From the NCBI RefSeq assembly GCF_020708045.1, contig NZ_JAJFES010000014.1:1-64000 (forward strand): a DNA stretch of 64,000 nucleotides, given 5' to 3'. This document shows, in pieces, positions 46,142 to 55,506 of the stretch. Position 1 is the first letter of the stretch; each line of letters begins with the position of its first letter. Both the position numbers and the translations under genes were made by a program. This DNA comes from Massilia sp. IC2-278 (lineage in GTDB: Bacteria > Pseudomonadota > Gammaproteobacteria > Burkholderiales > Burkholderiaceae_D). The notes beneath the pieces were generated by a model. That model saw only the letters and a list, made by a program, of their open reading frames with translations, had not been told where the DNA came from and did not search any database.

Positions 46142-47252
46142 GCAGGCTGCCGGTGCGGTAACCCGTTTCGCCGGCGATCTTGCAAACGTGCATGCCGCGC
46201 AGCAGGTGGCGGTGGGAGGTGCTGGCAAAGAAGACGCCGGCGCGCGTCGGCTTCACCGGCGTGACCTTGCCCGTGACCGGGTTGACGATCTCGGCCACGG
46301 TTTCATCGGCTTGCACCCGGTCGCCCAGCTTTTTCAGGAACACCAGCACGCCCGAGTGCGGCGCGGCCAGGGGTTCCACGGCGTCGAGCGGGGTCGGCTT
46401 GCAGATTGCCTGCGGCAGGGGTTCGACTGGAATATCGAGCACGCCGGCGCGCGCCAAATATTGCAGCAGGGCTTGCGCGTCCGGCTGGGCCAGGTCGTAG
46501 CGCACATCGTTTTCGCCGCGCAGCTCGACGGTGATCGCCACGCAGGCCGGCGGAATCGCCACTTCCGGCCCGAAGTGCTCGGCCAGGTCCCACCACAGGC
46601 GGCTGCAGGCTTCGTCGAAAGGCTCGCCGCCCGACTCGCGCGCCAGCAGCACGGCGTGGGCGCCCATCAGCGCCGCCAGCGGCTGGGCCGCCTCGGCCAG
46701 CGGTTCGCCGGCGTACATGTGCAGCACCGATTCGTTATCGCAATGCAGGTCGAGCATGATGTCGGCATCGATGGCCATCGACAGCAGGGCTTTCTTCAGC
46801 ACGCCGCCGGCGGTCGATGGCGCCCATTCGGCCAGCGAGCTGCGCGCGTGTTCGCGGATCAGGGCGACGTTCTTCTCGGCATCCTGGCCCAGCTTGCCTT
46901 CCAGGGACAGCTTCAGGTCTTGCGCCACGTGTTTATAGGCGCGGTTGAAGTTCACGCCGGTCGACAGATCGTAGCGGCCGAAGGGCGTGCCGTGGATGGT
47001 CTGCGACAGGCCGATCGGGTTGGCTGCCGGCACCAGGATGATTTCGCCCTTGAGGCGGCCTTCGGCTTCCAGGCGGTCGAGCTCCTGGCGCAGGAAATGG
47101 GCGACCAGCATGGCCGGCACTTCGTCGGCATGCAGCGAGGCCTGGATATAGACCTTCTTGCCGCTGCCCGGCTGGCCGTAGTGGAAGGAAGTGAGCTGGA
47201 AAGTGGCGACGTTGTCTTCGATCGCGATCGGGTGTTTGGTCGAATGCATCAT
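46131..47252 (-). CDS. M14-type succinylglutamate desuccinylase/aspartoacylase-family hydrolase
   Basis: A 373-residue zinc hydrolase. Zinc ligands are His41 and Glu44 (SLHADE) and His170 (MLDLHCD); Glu243 (TVELRG) is the likely catalytic base. The C-terminal ~90 residues form a beta domain with a lipoyl-like look (AVEPLAAPHSGVLVFLKKLGDRVQADE). It removes an acyl group from an N-acylated amino acid or amide; the substrate is not set by the sequence. The AstE assignment is unlikely since no arginine succinyltransferase genes are near. Transcribed away from trmB. Confidence 0.85.
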   Translation of the reverse strand: MMHSTKHPIAIEDNVATFQLTSFHYGQPGSGKKVYIQASLHADEVPAMLVAHFLRQELDRLEAEGRLKGEIILVPAANPIGLSQTIHGTPFGRYDLSTGVNFNRAYKHVAQDLKLSLEGKLGQDAEKNVALIREHARSSLAEWAPSTAGGVLKKALLSMAIDADIMLDLHCDNESVLHMYAGEPLAEAAQPLAALMGAHAVLLARESGGEPFDEACSRLWWDLAEHFGPEVAIPPACVAITVELRGENDVRYDLAQPDAQALLQYLARAGVLDIPVEPLPQAICKPTPLDAVEPLAAPHSGVLVFLKKLGDRVQADETVAEIVNPVTGKVTPVKPTRAGVFFASTSHRHLLRGMHVCKIAGETGYRTGSLLSQ

Positions 47253-47377
47253 GGCCTCGGCAGGTGCTGGAAGGAGGAAATATTATCGCGCAAATTGTCT
47301 TTATGACCACGCTCTAATGTGGCGTAGCAACAGCTGTGTGGCATGGTTACAGCGGTAATGATGCCGGGAGGGTAGGC

Positions 47378-47383
47378 TATAAT
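47378..47383 (+). promoter_or_regulatory. -10 box of trmB
   Basis: Perfect TATAAT, preceded by GGC, 32 nt before the trmB ATG. The -35 region at the ideal distance is poor. Confidence 0.5.
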
Positions 47384-47415
47384 GTCGCCGTTCTATCCTC
47401 CTACTCCATATTCCC

Positions 47416-48135
47416 ATGTCCGAAGAAAAGCCAAGCAACGGCCCAGCCCGTACGATGCTGTACGACCCTACCGAACACCGCATCCGCAGTTTCGTCACGC
47501 GCGCCGGCAGGCTGTCGACGGGCCAGGCGCGCGCCTTTGAGGAATTTGGGCCGCAATTCCTGGTCGAGTACAAGAAGGAGCTGCTCGACTACGAAGCCGC
47601 CTTCGGCCGCAAGGCGCCGGTCATCCTGGAAATCGGCTTCGGCATGGGCGACACCACGGCGCACATCGCGCGCCTGATGCCCGAGAAGGATTTCATCGGC
47701 GTGGAAGTGCACACGCCGGGCGTGGGCAGTTTGCTCAAGCAGATCGGCGAGCAGTCGATCACGAACCTGCGCCTGGTCCAGCACGACGTGTTCGAAGTGC
47801 TGAACCACATGATCCCGGACGGCTCGCTGGCCGGCGTGCATGTGTTCTTCCCCGACCCCTGGCACAAGGCGCGCCACAACAAGCGCCGCCTGATCCAGGC
47901 GCCGTTCGTCAAATTGCTGTGCCAGAAGCTGGAAACCGGTGGCTACATTCACCTGGCGACCGACTGGGAAGATTACGCGGTGCAGATGCTGGAGGTGCTG
48001 GGCGCCGAAGAGCAGCTGGCGAATACCGCCGAGGGCTATGCGCCGCAGCCGGCCTACCGGCCGCTGACCAAGTTCGAGAACCGTGGCCTGAAGCTCGGCC
48101 ATGGTGTGTGGGATTTGGTGTTTACGAAGAAGTAG
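47416..48135 (+). CDS. trmB: tRNA (guanine-N7-)-methyltransferase
   Basis: A 239-residue enzyme that makes m7G46 in tRNA. The SAM loop LEIGFGMGDTTAHIA and the family motif VFFPDPWHKARHNKRRL are intact. The C-terminus ends TNKK-like with the TAG stop codon lying inside the GTAG head of a REP hairpin, so the element appears to have landed on or supplied the stop. Confidence 0.95.
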   Translation: MSEEKPSNGPARTMLYDPTEHRIRSFVTRAGRLSTGQARAFEEFGPQFLVEYKKELLDYEAAFGRKAPVILEIGFGMGDTTAHIARLMPEKDFIGVEVHTPGVGSLLKQIGEQSITNLRLVQHDVFEVLNHMIPDGSLAGVHVFFPDPWHKARHNKRRLIQAPFVKLLCQKLETGGYIHLATDWEDYAVQMLEVLGAEEQLANTAEGYAPQPAYRPLTKFENRGLKLGHGVWDLVFTKK

Positions 48136-48239
48136 GGTGGGCGGCTATGCCGTCCACGCGTTCAACGGACGGCTGCATTTCGCATTCGTGTGATGCACAC
48201 CATGTTTGAACGCGTGGACGGGAAACCCGTCCACGCTAC
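48132..48239. repeat. REPIN-like pair of hairpins at the trmB end
   Basis: Left unit 48132-48164: GTAG head and a 9-bp stem GTGGGCGGC (48137-48145) with GCCGTCCAC (48149-48157), one G-T pair. Right unit: GTGGACGGG (48214-48222) with CCCGTCCAC (48226-48234). The inner flanks CCACGCGTTCAA and TTGAACGCGTGG also pair, so the whole pair can fold into one structure. It fills the gap between convergent trmB and the sugar transporter. Confidence 0.8.
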
Positions 48240-48242
48240 CGA

Positions 48243-49520
48243 TCAAGCGGCGCGTGGACGCCGCGCAAAAATCCCGAAGCACAGGATGATGGCGTAGCAG
48301 ATGGCCGGCACGGCCAGCGCCATCTTCAATCCCACCAGGTCGGCCGCGTGCCCGGTAATCAGGGGCACGATCGCGCCGCCGACGATCGCCACGCAGATCA
48401 GGCCCGAGCCTTCCGCCGCGCGCTCGCCCAGCCCTTCGCTGGCCAGCGAGAAGATGGTCGGGAACATGATCGAATTGAACAGCCCCACCGCCAGCAGCGA
48501 CCAGCCCGACACCAGTCCGGTCGTATTCGCCGACACCAGCAGCAACAGGATCGTCGCACCCGCCGCGCAGGCCAGCACCTTCCCCGGCGAGAACATGCGC
48601 AGCAGGGCCGCGCCGATGAAGCGGCCGACCATCGCGCCGCCCCAGTACAGCGGCACGTGCTTGCCCGCCGCCTCCGCACCCAGCCCCAGCACGTTGGACT
48701 CCATCAGGTAGTTCACGATCACCGAGCCGACCGCCACTTCCGCGCCCACGTACAGGAAGATGCAGGCCGCGCCGAAGGCAAAGCGCGGCTGCTTCAAGAG
48801 TTCGAAGGCCTTCAGGATGCTCACCTGCGGCGCCGGCGTCTCCACCAGCTTGGTGCGGTTGTGCCAGACCAGGGCCGCCACGATCACCAGCGCCACCGCC
48901 AGGCCGATATAGGTCTGCACCACCACCCGCGTTTCCTCGGCGCGGTAGGCGTCGAGCGCGGCGCCGCTCAGGGTACTTGCATCCACCGTCGCCAGCGAGC
49001 CAAGGATCAGGATCGCGCCGACATACGGAAACACCGTGGTGCCGAGCGAATTGAAAGCCTGGGCAAAGGTCAGGCGGCTGTGCGCCGTCTGCGGCGCGCC
49101 GAGCAGGGAAATGAGCGGATTGGCCACCACCTGCACCACCGTGATGCCCGAGGCCAGCACGAACAGCGCGATCAGGAAAGTGGCGAACACGCCCGACGAG
49201 GAGGCCGGAATGAACAGCAGGCAGCCCGCCGTCATGGTCAAGAGGCCCACCACGGCGGTGCGCATGTAGCCGATGCGGCGCACGATGGCGGCGGCCGGGA
49301 TCGAGACGATGAAGTAGGCGGCGAAGAAGGCCGACTGCACCAGCATCGCCTGCGCATAGCTGAGCGTGAACAAGTCCTTCAGCTTGGGGATGATGACGTC
49401 GTTCAGGCTGGTGATGCCGCCGAAGATGAAGAACAGCGCGAAGACGAAGGTCTGCAGGCTGGCGGCATTCGCCGGGACTGCATGGGCAGGGGAGGCGGCG
49501 GTAGAGGATTCGATGTGCAT
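48243..49520 (-). CDS. FucP/GluP-type sugar MFS transporter
   Basis: A 425-residue, 12-helix symporter. The opening FVFALFFIFGGITSLNDVIIPKLKDLFTLSYAQAMLVQSAFFAAYF is diagnostic for the FucP/GluP branch; later FASGITVVQV-type and FAQAFNSLGTTVFPYVG motifs agree. It takes up a hexose such as glucose, galactose or fucose with protons. It starts 36 nt after recQ on the same strand, and sugar-specific genes are not adjacent. Confidence 0.88.
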   Translation of the reverse strand: MHIESSTAASPAHAVPANAASLQTFVFALFFIFGGITSLNDVIIPKLKDLFTLSYAQAMLVQSAFFAAYFIVSIPAAAIVRRIGYMRTAVVGLLTMTAGCLLFIPASSSGVFATFLIALFVLASGITVVQVVANPLISLLGAPQTAHSRLTFAQAFNSLGTTVFPYVGAILILGSLATVDASTLSGAALDAYRAEETRVVVQTYIGLAVALVIVAALVWHNRTKLVETPAPQVSILKAFELLKQPRFAFGAACIFLYVGAEVAVGSVIVNYLMESNVLGLGAEAAGKHVPLYWGGAMVGRFIGAALLRMFSPGKVLACAAGATILLLLVSANTTGLVSGWSLLAVGLFNSIMFPTIFSLASEGLGERAAEGSGLICVAIVGGAIVPLITGHAADLVGLKMALAVPAICYAIILCFGIFARRPRAA

Positions 49521-49556
49521 GAACTTGAACCGTATGAATCGTGCCGCGCCAAAGGG

Positions 49557-51392
49557 CTACAGCATCTCGTTGATGATACCGACGATGTCGTCGCCGTAGG
49601 AAACCAGTTTTTTCTCGCCGACGCCGGACACGCCGCGCAGTTCCTGCAGCGAGGTCGGCTTGACCTTGGCGATCTCGCGCAGGGTGGCATCCTGGAACAC
49701 CACGTAGGCCGGCACGCCGTGCTCGCGCGCCGCGCCCATGCGCCAGGAACGCAGGCGGTCGAAAATCGCCTGCTCGGACTTCGACAGCTCCAGCTCCTCG
49801 TAGCCCTTGGACGACGCAAAGCTGCGTTTCGGCTTGACCGGCTTCTGGTACTGGCGCAGCTGCACCTTCTGCCCGCCCTTGAGCACCGGACGGGCGGCGT
49901 CGGTGAGTTTCAATGAACTGTAGGCGTCGTGGTCGACCGTCAGCAGGCCGAGCGCGATGGTCTGGCGCACGATGGCGCGCCATTCCTGTTCGCTGCGGTC
50001 GCTGCCGATGCCGTACACCGACAGCGCATCGTGGTGCCACTGGCTGATGCGGTCGGTCTGCACGCCGCGCAGCACGTCGATCACGTGGCCGGCGGCGAAG
50101 CGCTGGTCGACGCGGTAGATGGCCGACAGCAGCTTCTGCACCGGCACCGTCGCGTCGAAACTCACCGGCGGAATCAGGCAGGTATCGCAGTTGCCGCAGG
50201 GGCCGGACTTTTCGCCGAAATAGTCGAGCAGGCGCATGCGCCGGCACGACAGGGTCTCGCACAAACCGAGCATGGCGTCGAGCTTCACCGACAGCACGCG
50301 CTTGAAGGTTTCGTCGGCTTCGGATTCGTCGATCATCCGGCGCTGGAGCACCACGTCCTGCAAGCCGTAGGCCATCCAGGCGCTGGCCGGTGCGCCGTCG
50401 CGGCCGGCGCGTCCCGTCTCCTGGTAATAGCCCTCGATACTCTTCGGCAGGTCCAGGTGGCAGACGAAGCGCACGTCCGGCTTGTCGATGCCCATGCCGA
50501 AGGCGATCGTCGCCACCATCACGATGTTCTCTTCGCGCAGGAAGCGCGCCTGGTTCCCGGCGCGCACGCTGTGCTCCATGCCCGCATGGTAGGCCATGGC
50601 GCGGATGCCGTTCTCATTCAGGAACTCGGCGGTCTCCTCGACCTTTTTACGCGACAGGCAGTACACGATGCCCGAGTCGCCCGGGTGCTCGGCGCTGATG
50701 AAGTCGATCAGCTGCTTGCGGCCATTGGTCTTTTCGACGATGGCGTAGCGGATGTTCGGGCGGTCGAACGAGGACACGAACTGGCGCGCTTCGTCGAGCT
50801 GCAGGCGGTGCGCGATCTCGGCGCGGGTCTGCTGGTCGGCCGTTGCCGTAAGGGCGATGCGCGGCACCTCGGGGAAGCGCTCGTGCAGGATCGACAGGCG
50901 GATGTACTCGGGCCGGAAGTCGTGGCCCCATTGCGACACGCAGTGCGCTTCGTCGATGGCGAACAGCGAAATGCGCGAATCGGCGAACAGGTCGAGGCAG
51001 CGCTGGGTCATCAGGCGTTCGGGCGCCACGTAGACCAGGTCGATCTCGCCGGTGCGCACCAGGCGCTCGATGCGCAGGGTTTCCTCGAAGGTTTGCGTCG
51101 AATTCAGGAAGGCGGCGCGCACGCCGACTTCTTCCAGCGCGTCGACCTGGTCCTGCATCAGCGCGATCAGCGGCGAGACGACCACGCCCACGCCGTCGCG
51201 CAGCAGGGCCGGGATCTGGTAGCACAGCGACTTGCCGCCGCCGGTCGGCATCAGGACCAGGGCGTCGCCCCCATCGGCCACATGCTGGACGATGTCGGCC
51301 TGGTTCCCGCGGAACGCAGGGTAGCCGAAGACGGTCTGCAATACGTGCAGTGCGCGCGCTTCGGTGTCCTGGGCGTCGATCTCGGTGTTCAT
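49557..51392 (-). CDS. recQ: ATP-dependent DNA helicase RecQ
   Basis: A 611-residue 3'-5' helicase for recombination repair. Walker A TGGGKSLCYQIP, DEAHCVSQWGHDFR, the helicase C-lobe (QETGRAGRDG), the zinc-binding cysteines (CRRMRLLDYFGE then CGNCDTC), a winged helix and a C-terminal HRDC domain (KSEQAIFDRLRSWR to VSGVGEKKLVSYG) are all present. It begins 19 nt after uppP. No CTGT-N8-ACAG box is seen in front of it. Confidence 0.97.
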   Translation of the reverse strand: MNTEIDAQDTEARALHVLQTVFGYPAFRGNQADIVQHVADGGDALVLMPTGGGKSLCYQIPALLRDGVGVVVSPLIALMQDQVDALEEVGVRAAFLNSTQTFEETLRIERLVRTGEIDLVYVAPERLMTQRCLDLFADSRISLFAIDEAHCVSQWGHDFRPEYIRLSILHERFPEVPRIALTATADQQTRAEIAHRLQLDEARQFVSSFDRPNIRYAIVEKTNGRKQLIDFISAEHPGDSGIVYCLSRKKVEETAEFLNENGIRAMAYHAGMEHSVRAGNQARFLREENIVMVATIAFGMGIDKPDVRFVCHLDLPKSIEGYYQETGRAGRDGAPASAWMAYGLQDVVLQRRMIDESEADETFKRVLSVKLDAMLGLCETLSCRRMRLLDYFGEKSGPCGNCDTCLIPPVSFDATVPVQKLLSAIYRVDQRFAAGHVIDVLRGVQTDRISQWHHDALSVYGIGSDRSEQEWRAIVRQTIALGLLTVDHDAYSSLKLTDAARPVLKGGQKVQLRQYQKPVKPKRSFASSKGYEELELSKSEQAIFDRLRSWRMGAAREHGVPAYVVFQDATLREIAKVKPTSLQELRGVSGVGEKKLVSYGDDIVGIINEML

Positions 51393-51411
51393 GATAAAAA
51401 GTTTCCTGGCT

Positions 51412-52245
51412 TTATTCCGCCCAGTCCACCAGGCCGTAGTGCGCGGTGACGAGGACGATCACGCCGAATACGATACGGTACCAGGCGAAGATCGTGAAGT
51501 CGTGCGTGCTGATGTAGCGCAGCAGCCAGCGCACGCACAGGAAGGCCGAGACGAAGGCGGCAAGGCCGCCGATGCCGAACATCGGCAGGTCGCTCATCGA
51601 CAGCAGCGCGCGTTCCTTGTAGACCGAATACACGGTGGCCGACAGCAGGGTCGGGATCGCCAGGAAGAACGAGAATTCGGTGGCCGCCTTGCGCGACAGG
51701 CCGAACAGCATGCCGCCGATGATGGTGGCGCCCGAGCGGCTAGTGCCCGGGATCAGGGCGAATGCCTGGGCGCAGCCGACCTTCAGCGCGTCGAGCACGG
51801 TCATGTCGTCCACGGTCTCGATGCGCGCGGCTTTCGGCAGGTTCTTGTGGCGGCGCTCGACCCAGAGGATGACAAAGGCGCCGACGATGAAGGCCATCGC
51901 CACCGGCACCGGCTTGAACAGCTCGGCCTTGATGGCGCTGGCGAAGACCAGGCCGAGGAGGGCGGCCGGCAGGAAGGCCACGATCAAATTGATCACGAAC
52001 TTCTGCTGGCGGCGCTCGCTGAACAGGCCGTTGCACACGCGGGCGATGCGCGCGCGGTATTCCCAGATCACGGCCAGCATGGCGCCGGCCTGGATCGCGA
52101 TTTCGAAGACCTTCACTTTCTCGCCCGTGAAATCGAGCAGGCTGCCGGCGAGGATCAGGTGGCCGGTCGAGGAAATCGGCAGGAACTCGGTGAAGCCCTC
52201 GACCAGGCCCATGATGATCGCCTTGACGGCGAGAAGAATATCCAT
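51412..52245 (-). CDS. uppP: Undecaprenyl-diphosphatase
   Basis: A 277-residue membrane enzyme (BacA family) that recycles the lipid carrier for cell-wall polymers and gives bacitracin resistance. The two catalytic motifs VEGFTEFLPISSTGHL and PGTSRSGATIIGG are intact, with about eight helices. It appears to head uppP-recQ-sugar transporter on the minus strand. Upstream (52246-52518) there is only an imperfect inverted repeat, CCGGGCCGTTG (52331-52341) with CAACGGCCGG (52357-52366). Confidence 0.96.
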   Translation of the reverse strand: MDILLAVKAIIMGLVEGFTEFLPISSTGHLILAGSLLDFTGEKVKVFEIAIQAGAMLAVIWEYRARIARVCNGLFSERRQQKFVINLIVAFLPAALLGLVFASAIKAELFKPVPVAMAFIVGAFVILWVERRHKNLPKAARIETVDDMTVLDALKVGCAQAFALIPGTSRSGATIIGGMLFGLSRKAATEFSFFLAIPTLLSATVYSVYKERALLSMSDLPMFGIGGLAAFVSAFLCVRWLLRYISTHDFTIFAWYRIVFGVIVLVTAHYGLVDWAE

Positions 52246-52518
52246 GAAGGTGTGCGTGTGATGAGTGGGAGGAAAGTAAAGGCGCGGATGAAGCGGAGGC
52301 GACCCACAAGGCGTCGAAGCTTACCACGGACCGGGCCGTTGCCGCTGAGTTGGCCACAACGGCCGGGGATATTTTACGACGCGCATGTTGCCTGTTTGTT
52401 ACCGGAAATTGCTCGCTCTGCAAGCCTGGTACAGACGCGCGCAATTGTGAACAGGATGTGCGCCACGCCGGTTTGATCGTGCTAGACTGGTCCGCATGAG
52501 TAACGCTGCCGTTTTCAA

Positions 52519-52923
52519 ATGAGCATATTGGCGATCCTCGTCCTGCTGGCCGTTGCATGGTCGGCACTGACATTCGGTCAACTGCCCAACCCCTTGCTTA
52601 CCCGTACCAGCCAGGGCCGTTCATGGCGCCGCGCCTTTCCGCGGGCGTCGAACAGGCAAATCCGCGAATTCCTCTCCGTCTTCACCTCGGCCTTCGATTT
52701 CCGCGATGTCGACATGCTGAAGTTCCGTCCCGACGATCAATTGATCGGCATTTGCCGTGCCCTGCACCCGTCGAAATGGGCCGCCGATGCCGCCGAGTTC
52801 GACACCTTCGCGCGCGACCTGCGCACCCGCTTCGGCGTCGTGCTCGAAGACATCTGGGACGAAGGCCTGACGCTGGGCGCCTTGTTCTCGCATATCCAGC
52901 AGGCGCGTCCGGCGTCGCGCTGA
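52519..52923 (+). CDS. Hypothetical single-span membrane protein, 134 residues
   Basis: One N-terminal membrane helix (ILAILVLLAVAWSALTFG) followed by a soluble, charged domain (REFLSVFTSAFDFRDVDMLKFRPDDQLIGICRALHPSKW). Coding bias matches neighbours. I do not recognise the family; no catalytic motif is visible. Preceded by an A/T-poor gap after uppP on the opposite strand. Confidence 0.7.
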   Translation: MSILAILVLLAVAWSALTFGQLPNPLLTRTSQGRSWRRAFPRASNRQIREFLSVFTSAFDFRDVDMLKFRPDDQLIGICRALHPSKWAADAAEFDTFARDLRTRFGVVLEDIWDEGLTLGALFSHIQQARPASR

Positions 52924-53009
52924 AGCGGGGCGCAGCCCGCGCCACCCGCCGCGCAGCATATTTACACGGCGGGTCTTGAACTGCCATTGCCAGTGCTCAT
53001 CTATTGGCA

Positions 53010-53237
53010 ATGATGAAACAAAAGCTCAACTGGAAGCGTCCGCTCTTCTACCTGCTGCTGCCGGTGTTTTTCATCATGGTCTTTCTCGGCTTCCCGATCC
53101 CGGTGGCGCCACCGCCGGCCACCAAGCCCGGGCAAGAAATTTCCACCACGGTCAAGAAGAAGAAAAAGGCGCGCCTGCTGATGCCGGGCGAAACCGATAC
53201 CGACGCTGATGCCGGCGCCGACGACGGCAAGCAATAA
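53010..53237 (+). CDS. Small membrane protein, 75 residues
   Basis: Starts at the double ATG at 53010/53013. It has a single hydrophobic helix (FYLLLPVFFIMVFLGFPIPV), a lysine cluster (VKKKKKARLL) and an acidic tail (TDTDADAGADDGK). Function unknown; the charged ends suggest one orientation in the inner membrane. Confidence 0.55.
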   Translation: MMKQKLNWKRPLFYLLLPVFFIMVFLGFPIPVAPPPATKPGQEISTTVKKKKKARLLMPGETDTDADAGADDGKQ

Positions 53238-53251
53238 GCTATCAACCAGGT

Positions 53252-53506
53252 TCAGGGCGCCGTCGCCCGCTCGAGTTCATCCAGCCACATCATCGCCTGC
53301 TCGCGGCTGTTGCCGCACATCTCCAGCGAAGGCTGCAGGCCGGCGCACACGGCCGGCCGTCCCGGCTGCCCAAAAATACGGCAGCGGTTGTCGTCGGCCA
53401 GCTGCACGCAGCGCACGCCGGCCGGCTTACCGTGCGGCATGCCGGGTATTGGACTGCTGATCGAAGGGGCGGTGCAGCAGGCACCGCAATGGTCGCGGCA
53501 ATTCAT
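53252..53506 (-). CDS. YkgJ-family cysteine-cluster protein
   Basis: An 84-residue protein with the CxxC-type cluster at the start (NCRDHCGACC) and two further cysteines (GVRCVQL, DNRCRIF, AVCAGLQ) typical of the UPF0153/YkgJ family, which likely binds zinc or Fe-S. It is a short but complete member. It converges with the small membrane protein gene. Confidence 0.8.
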   Translation of the reverse strand: MNCRDHCGACCTAPSISSPIPGMPHGKPAGVRCVQLADDNRCRIFGQPGRPAVCAGLQPSLEMCGNSREQAMMWLDELERATAP

Positions 53507-53652
53507 GGATTCAAGGAACAGGCGCCCGGCATGCGCCCGGCAGCCGGCAAGTATAACGCGCCGGCGCAGCCCCTGGACAGCAATGCTTGGCGGGCGCTGC
53601 GTTGTTGATGTTCCTGCTATGGTTGGTGCACCACATCACCGGAGCACCGCAG

Positions 53653-54549
53653 ATGGCCAGTTCGCTGAAACCCCTAGCCCAGCAAGTGATGGTCATTACC
53701 GGCGCCTCCAGCGGTATCGGCCTGGCCACCGCGCAAGACGCCGGCCGGCGCGGCGCCAAACTGGTGCTGGCCGCGCGCAGCGGCGACGTGCTGGCGGCGG
53801 TCGTCGAGGGCTTGCGCGCCGGCGGCGTCGAGGCCATCCACGTGGTGGCCGACGTGTCCGACCGGGCCCAGGTGGACGCGGTGGCGCAGGCGGCGATCGA
53901 GCGCTTCGGGCGCATCGACACCTGGGCCAACGTGGCCGGCAGCACCATCTACGGGCGCCTGGAGGAAGTGAACGAGGCCGACAGCCGGCGCCTGTTCGAC
54001 GTCAATTTCTGGGGCATCGTGAACGGTTCGCTGGCGGCGCTACCGCACTTGCGCCTGACCGGTGGCGCCCTGATCAACGTCGGCAGCGAAGCGTCGGAAG
54101 TGGCGATTCCCCTGCAGGGCATGTACACGGCCACCAAGCACGCGGTGAAGGGTTTCACCGATGCCTTGCGCATCGAGGTCGAGCAGGTCGATGGCGCGGC
54201 GGTGTCGATCACCCTGATCCAGCCGACCGCGGTCGACACGCCGCTGCCCCAGCACGCGCGCAATTACATGGCGCATGAGCCGAAGCTGCCTTCGCCCCAG
54301 ATCGATCCGCACCAGGTGGCAGAGGCGATCCTGGACGCGGCGACGGCGCCGGCGCGCAACATGAAGGTCGGCGCGATGGCCAGCCTCGATGTGGCCGTGG
54401 AAAAATTCCTGCCGGGCGTGGCCGACGTGATGGCGGCCTTCCAGGTGCCGCGCCAGCAGACCGGCCAGCCGGCGCAAACCCGCGAGGGCGCGCTCTACCG
54501 GGCCGGTGCGGAAGGGCGTATTTATGGTTGCGGCAAAGGCAAGGGCTAG
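53653..54549 (+). CDS. Short-chain dehydrogenase/reductase
   Basis: A 298-residue SDR oxidoreductase. The cofactor motif ITGASSGIGLATA, NVAGSTIYG, and the active-site YTATKHAVKGF (Tyr-x3-Lys) with the preceding serine region are present. The 50-residue C-terminal extension with KFLPGVADVMAAFQVP is typical of one SDR branch in this group. ATG 53653 with GGAG upstream is preferred over 53587. Substrate unknown. Confidence 0.85.
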   Translation: MASSLKPLAQQVMVITGASSGIGLATAQDAGRRGAKLVLAARSGDVLAAVVEGLRAGGVEAIHVVADVSDRAQVDAVAQAAIERFGRIDTWANVAGSTIYGRLEEVNEADSRRLFDVNFWGIVNGSLAALPHLRLTGGALINVGSEASEVAIPLQGMYTATKHAVKGFTDALRIEVEQVDGAAVSITLIQPTAVDTPLPQHARNYMAHEPKLPSPQIDPHQVAEAILDAATAPARNMKVGAMASLDVAVEKFLPGVADVMAAFQVPRQQTGQPAQTREGALYRAGAEGRIYGCGKGKG

Positions 54550-54679
54550 ACCCTGGCATGCGGCGCGTGTGCCGCTCAACACGGGCCGGATGGGCTGCCA
54601 CGGCAGGCGCATGCGCGCTTGACTGGCCTCCCACCCGGGACTATATTCGATGACTCTTTGAAAGTTGTCGGACAGAAGC

Positions 54680-55333
54680 ATGGAATGCCCACTTGACACC
54701 AAGCCGCGCTGGGAGCGCCGCAAGGATGCTCGTCCGCAGGAGTTGCTGGCGGCGGCCATCGACCTATTCGTCGAGCGCGGCTTTGCCGCCACCCGGCTGG
54801 AGGACGTCGCCCGCCGCGCCGGTGTATCGAAGGGCACCTTGTACCTCTACTTCGAGAACAAGGAAGAACTGTTCAAGGCCGTGGTGCGCAACAGCATCGT
54901 GCCGGTGATCGGCCAGGCCGAATCCTCGGTCGCCGAATTCGAAGGCCACAGCGCCGAACTGCTGCGCAAGGTATTGATGGACTGGTGGGACCGGGTCGGC
55001 GCGAGCAAGGTCTCCGGCATCGTCAAGCTGGTCATGGCCGAAGCGAATAACTTTCCCGAACTGGCCAGGTTCTACCAGATCGAGGTCATCAACCGCGGCA
55101 CGCGCATGATTTCCAGCATGCTCGAGCGCGGCATCGCCCGCGGCGAATTCCGCGCGATCAATGTCACCCAAACAACGCAAGTGCTGATGGCGCCCATGCT
55201 GATGCTGGTCACCTGGAAGCATTCGGTCGGCCCCTGCGAGCGCGGCGACCTCGAACCGCTGGCTTTCCTCGATTCCTTCCTCGACATGGCGCTGCACGGC
55301 CTGCTGCCTCCGGCCGCTCCGGCGGCGGCGTGA
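54680..55333 (+). CDS. TetR/AcrR-family transcriptional regulator
   Basis: A 217-residue repressor. The helix-turn-helix region is LEDVARRAGVSKGTLYLYFENKEELFKAVV (about 36-65), and the C-terminal ligand domain follows. ATG 54680 is used rather than an upstream TTG at 54665. It may control the SDR gene before it or the Pcm-like/tolC group after it; no operator is obvious. Confidence 0.85.
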   Translation: MECPLDTKPRWERRKDARPQELLAAAIDLFVERGFAATRLEDVARRAGVSKGTLYLYFENKEELFKAVVRNSIVPVIGQAESSVAEFEGHSAELLRKVLMDWWDRVGASKVSGIVKLVMAEANNFPELARFYQIEVINRGTRMISSMLERGIARGEFRAINVTQTTQVLMAPMLMLVTWKHSVGPCERGDLEPLAFLDSFLDMALHGLLPPAAPAAA

Positions 55334-55506
55334 ACGGTCGAGCGCAATACCGTCCTCTTCAGGACGCCTTTTTCGGGCGTTCATTCCCTGTAAACTGCAG
55401 ACTGTCGCAATTTCACGCGATCTCGATGCCATCCCGATAAGATGTGCGTCCTGAGGCAGTTCAACGATAAAATATCGGATTATTTCTTTTACCACTGAGT
55501 ATCAAG

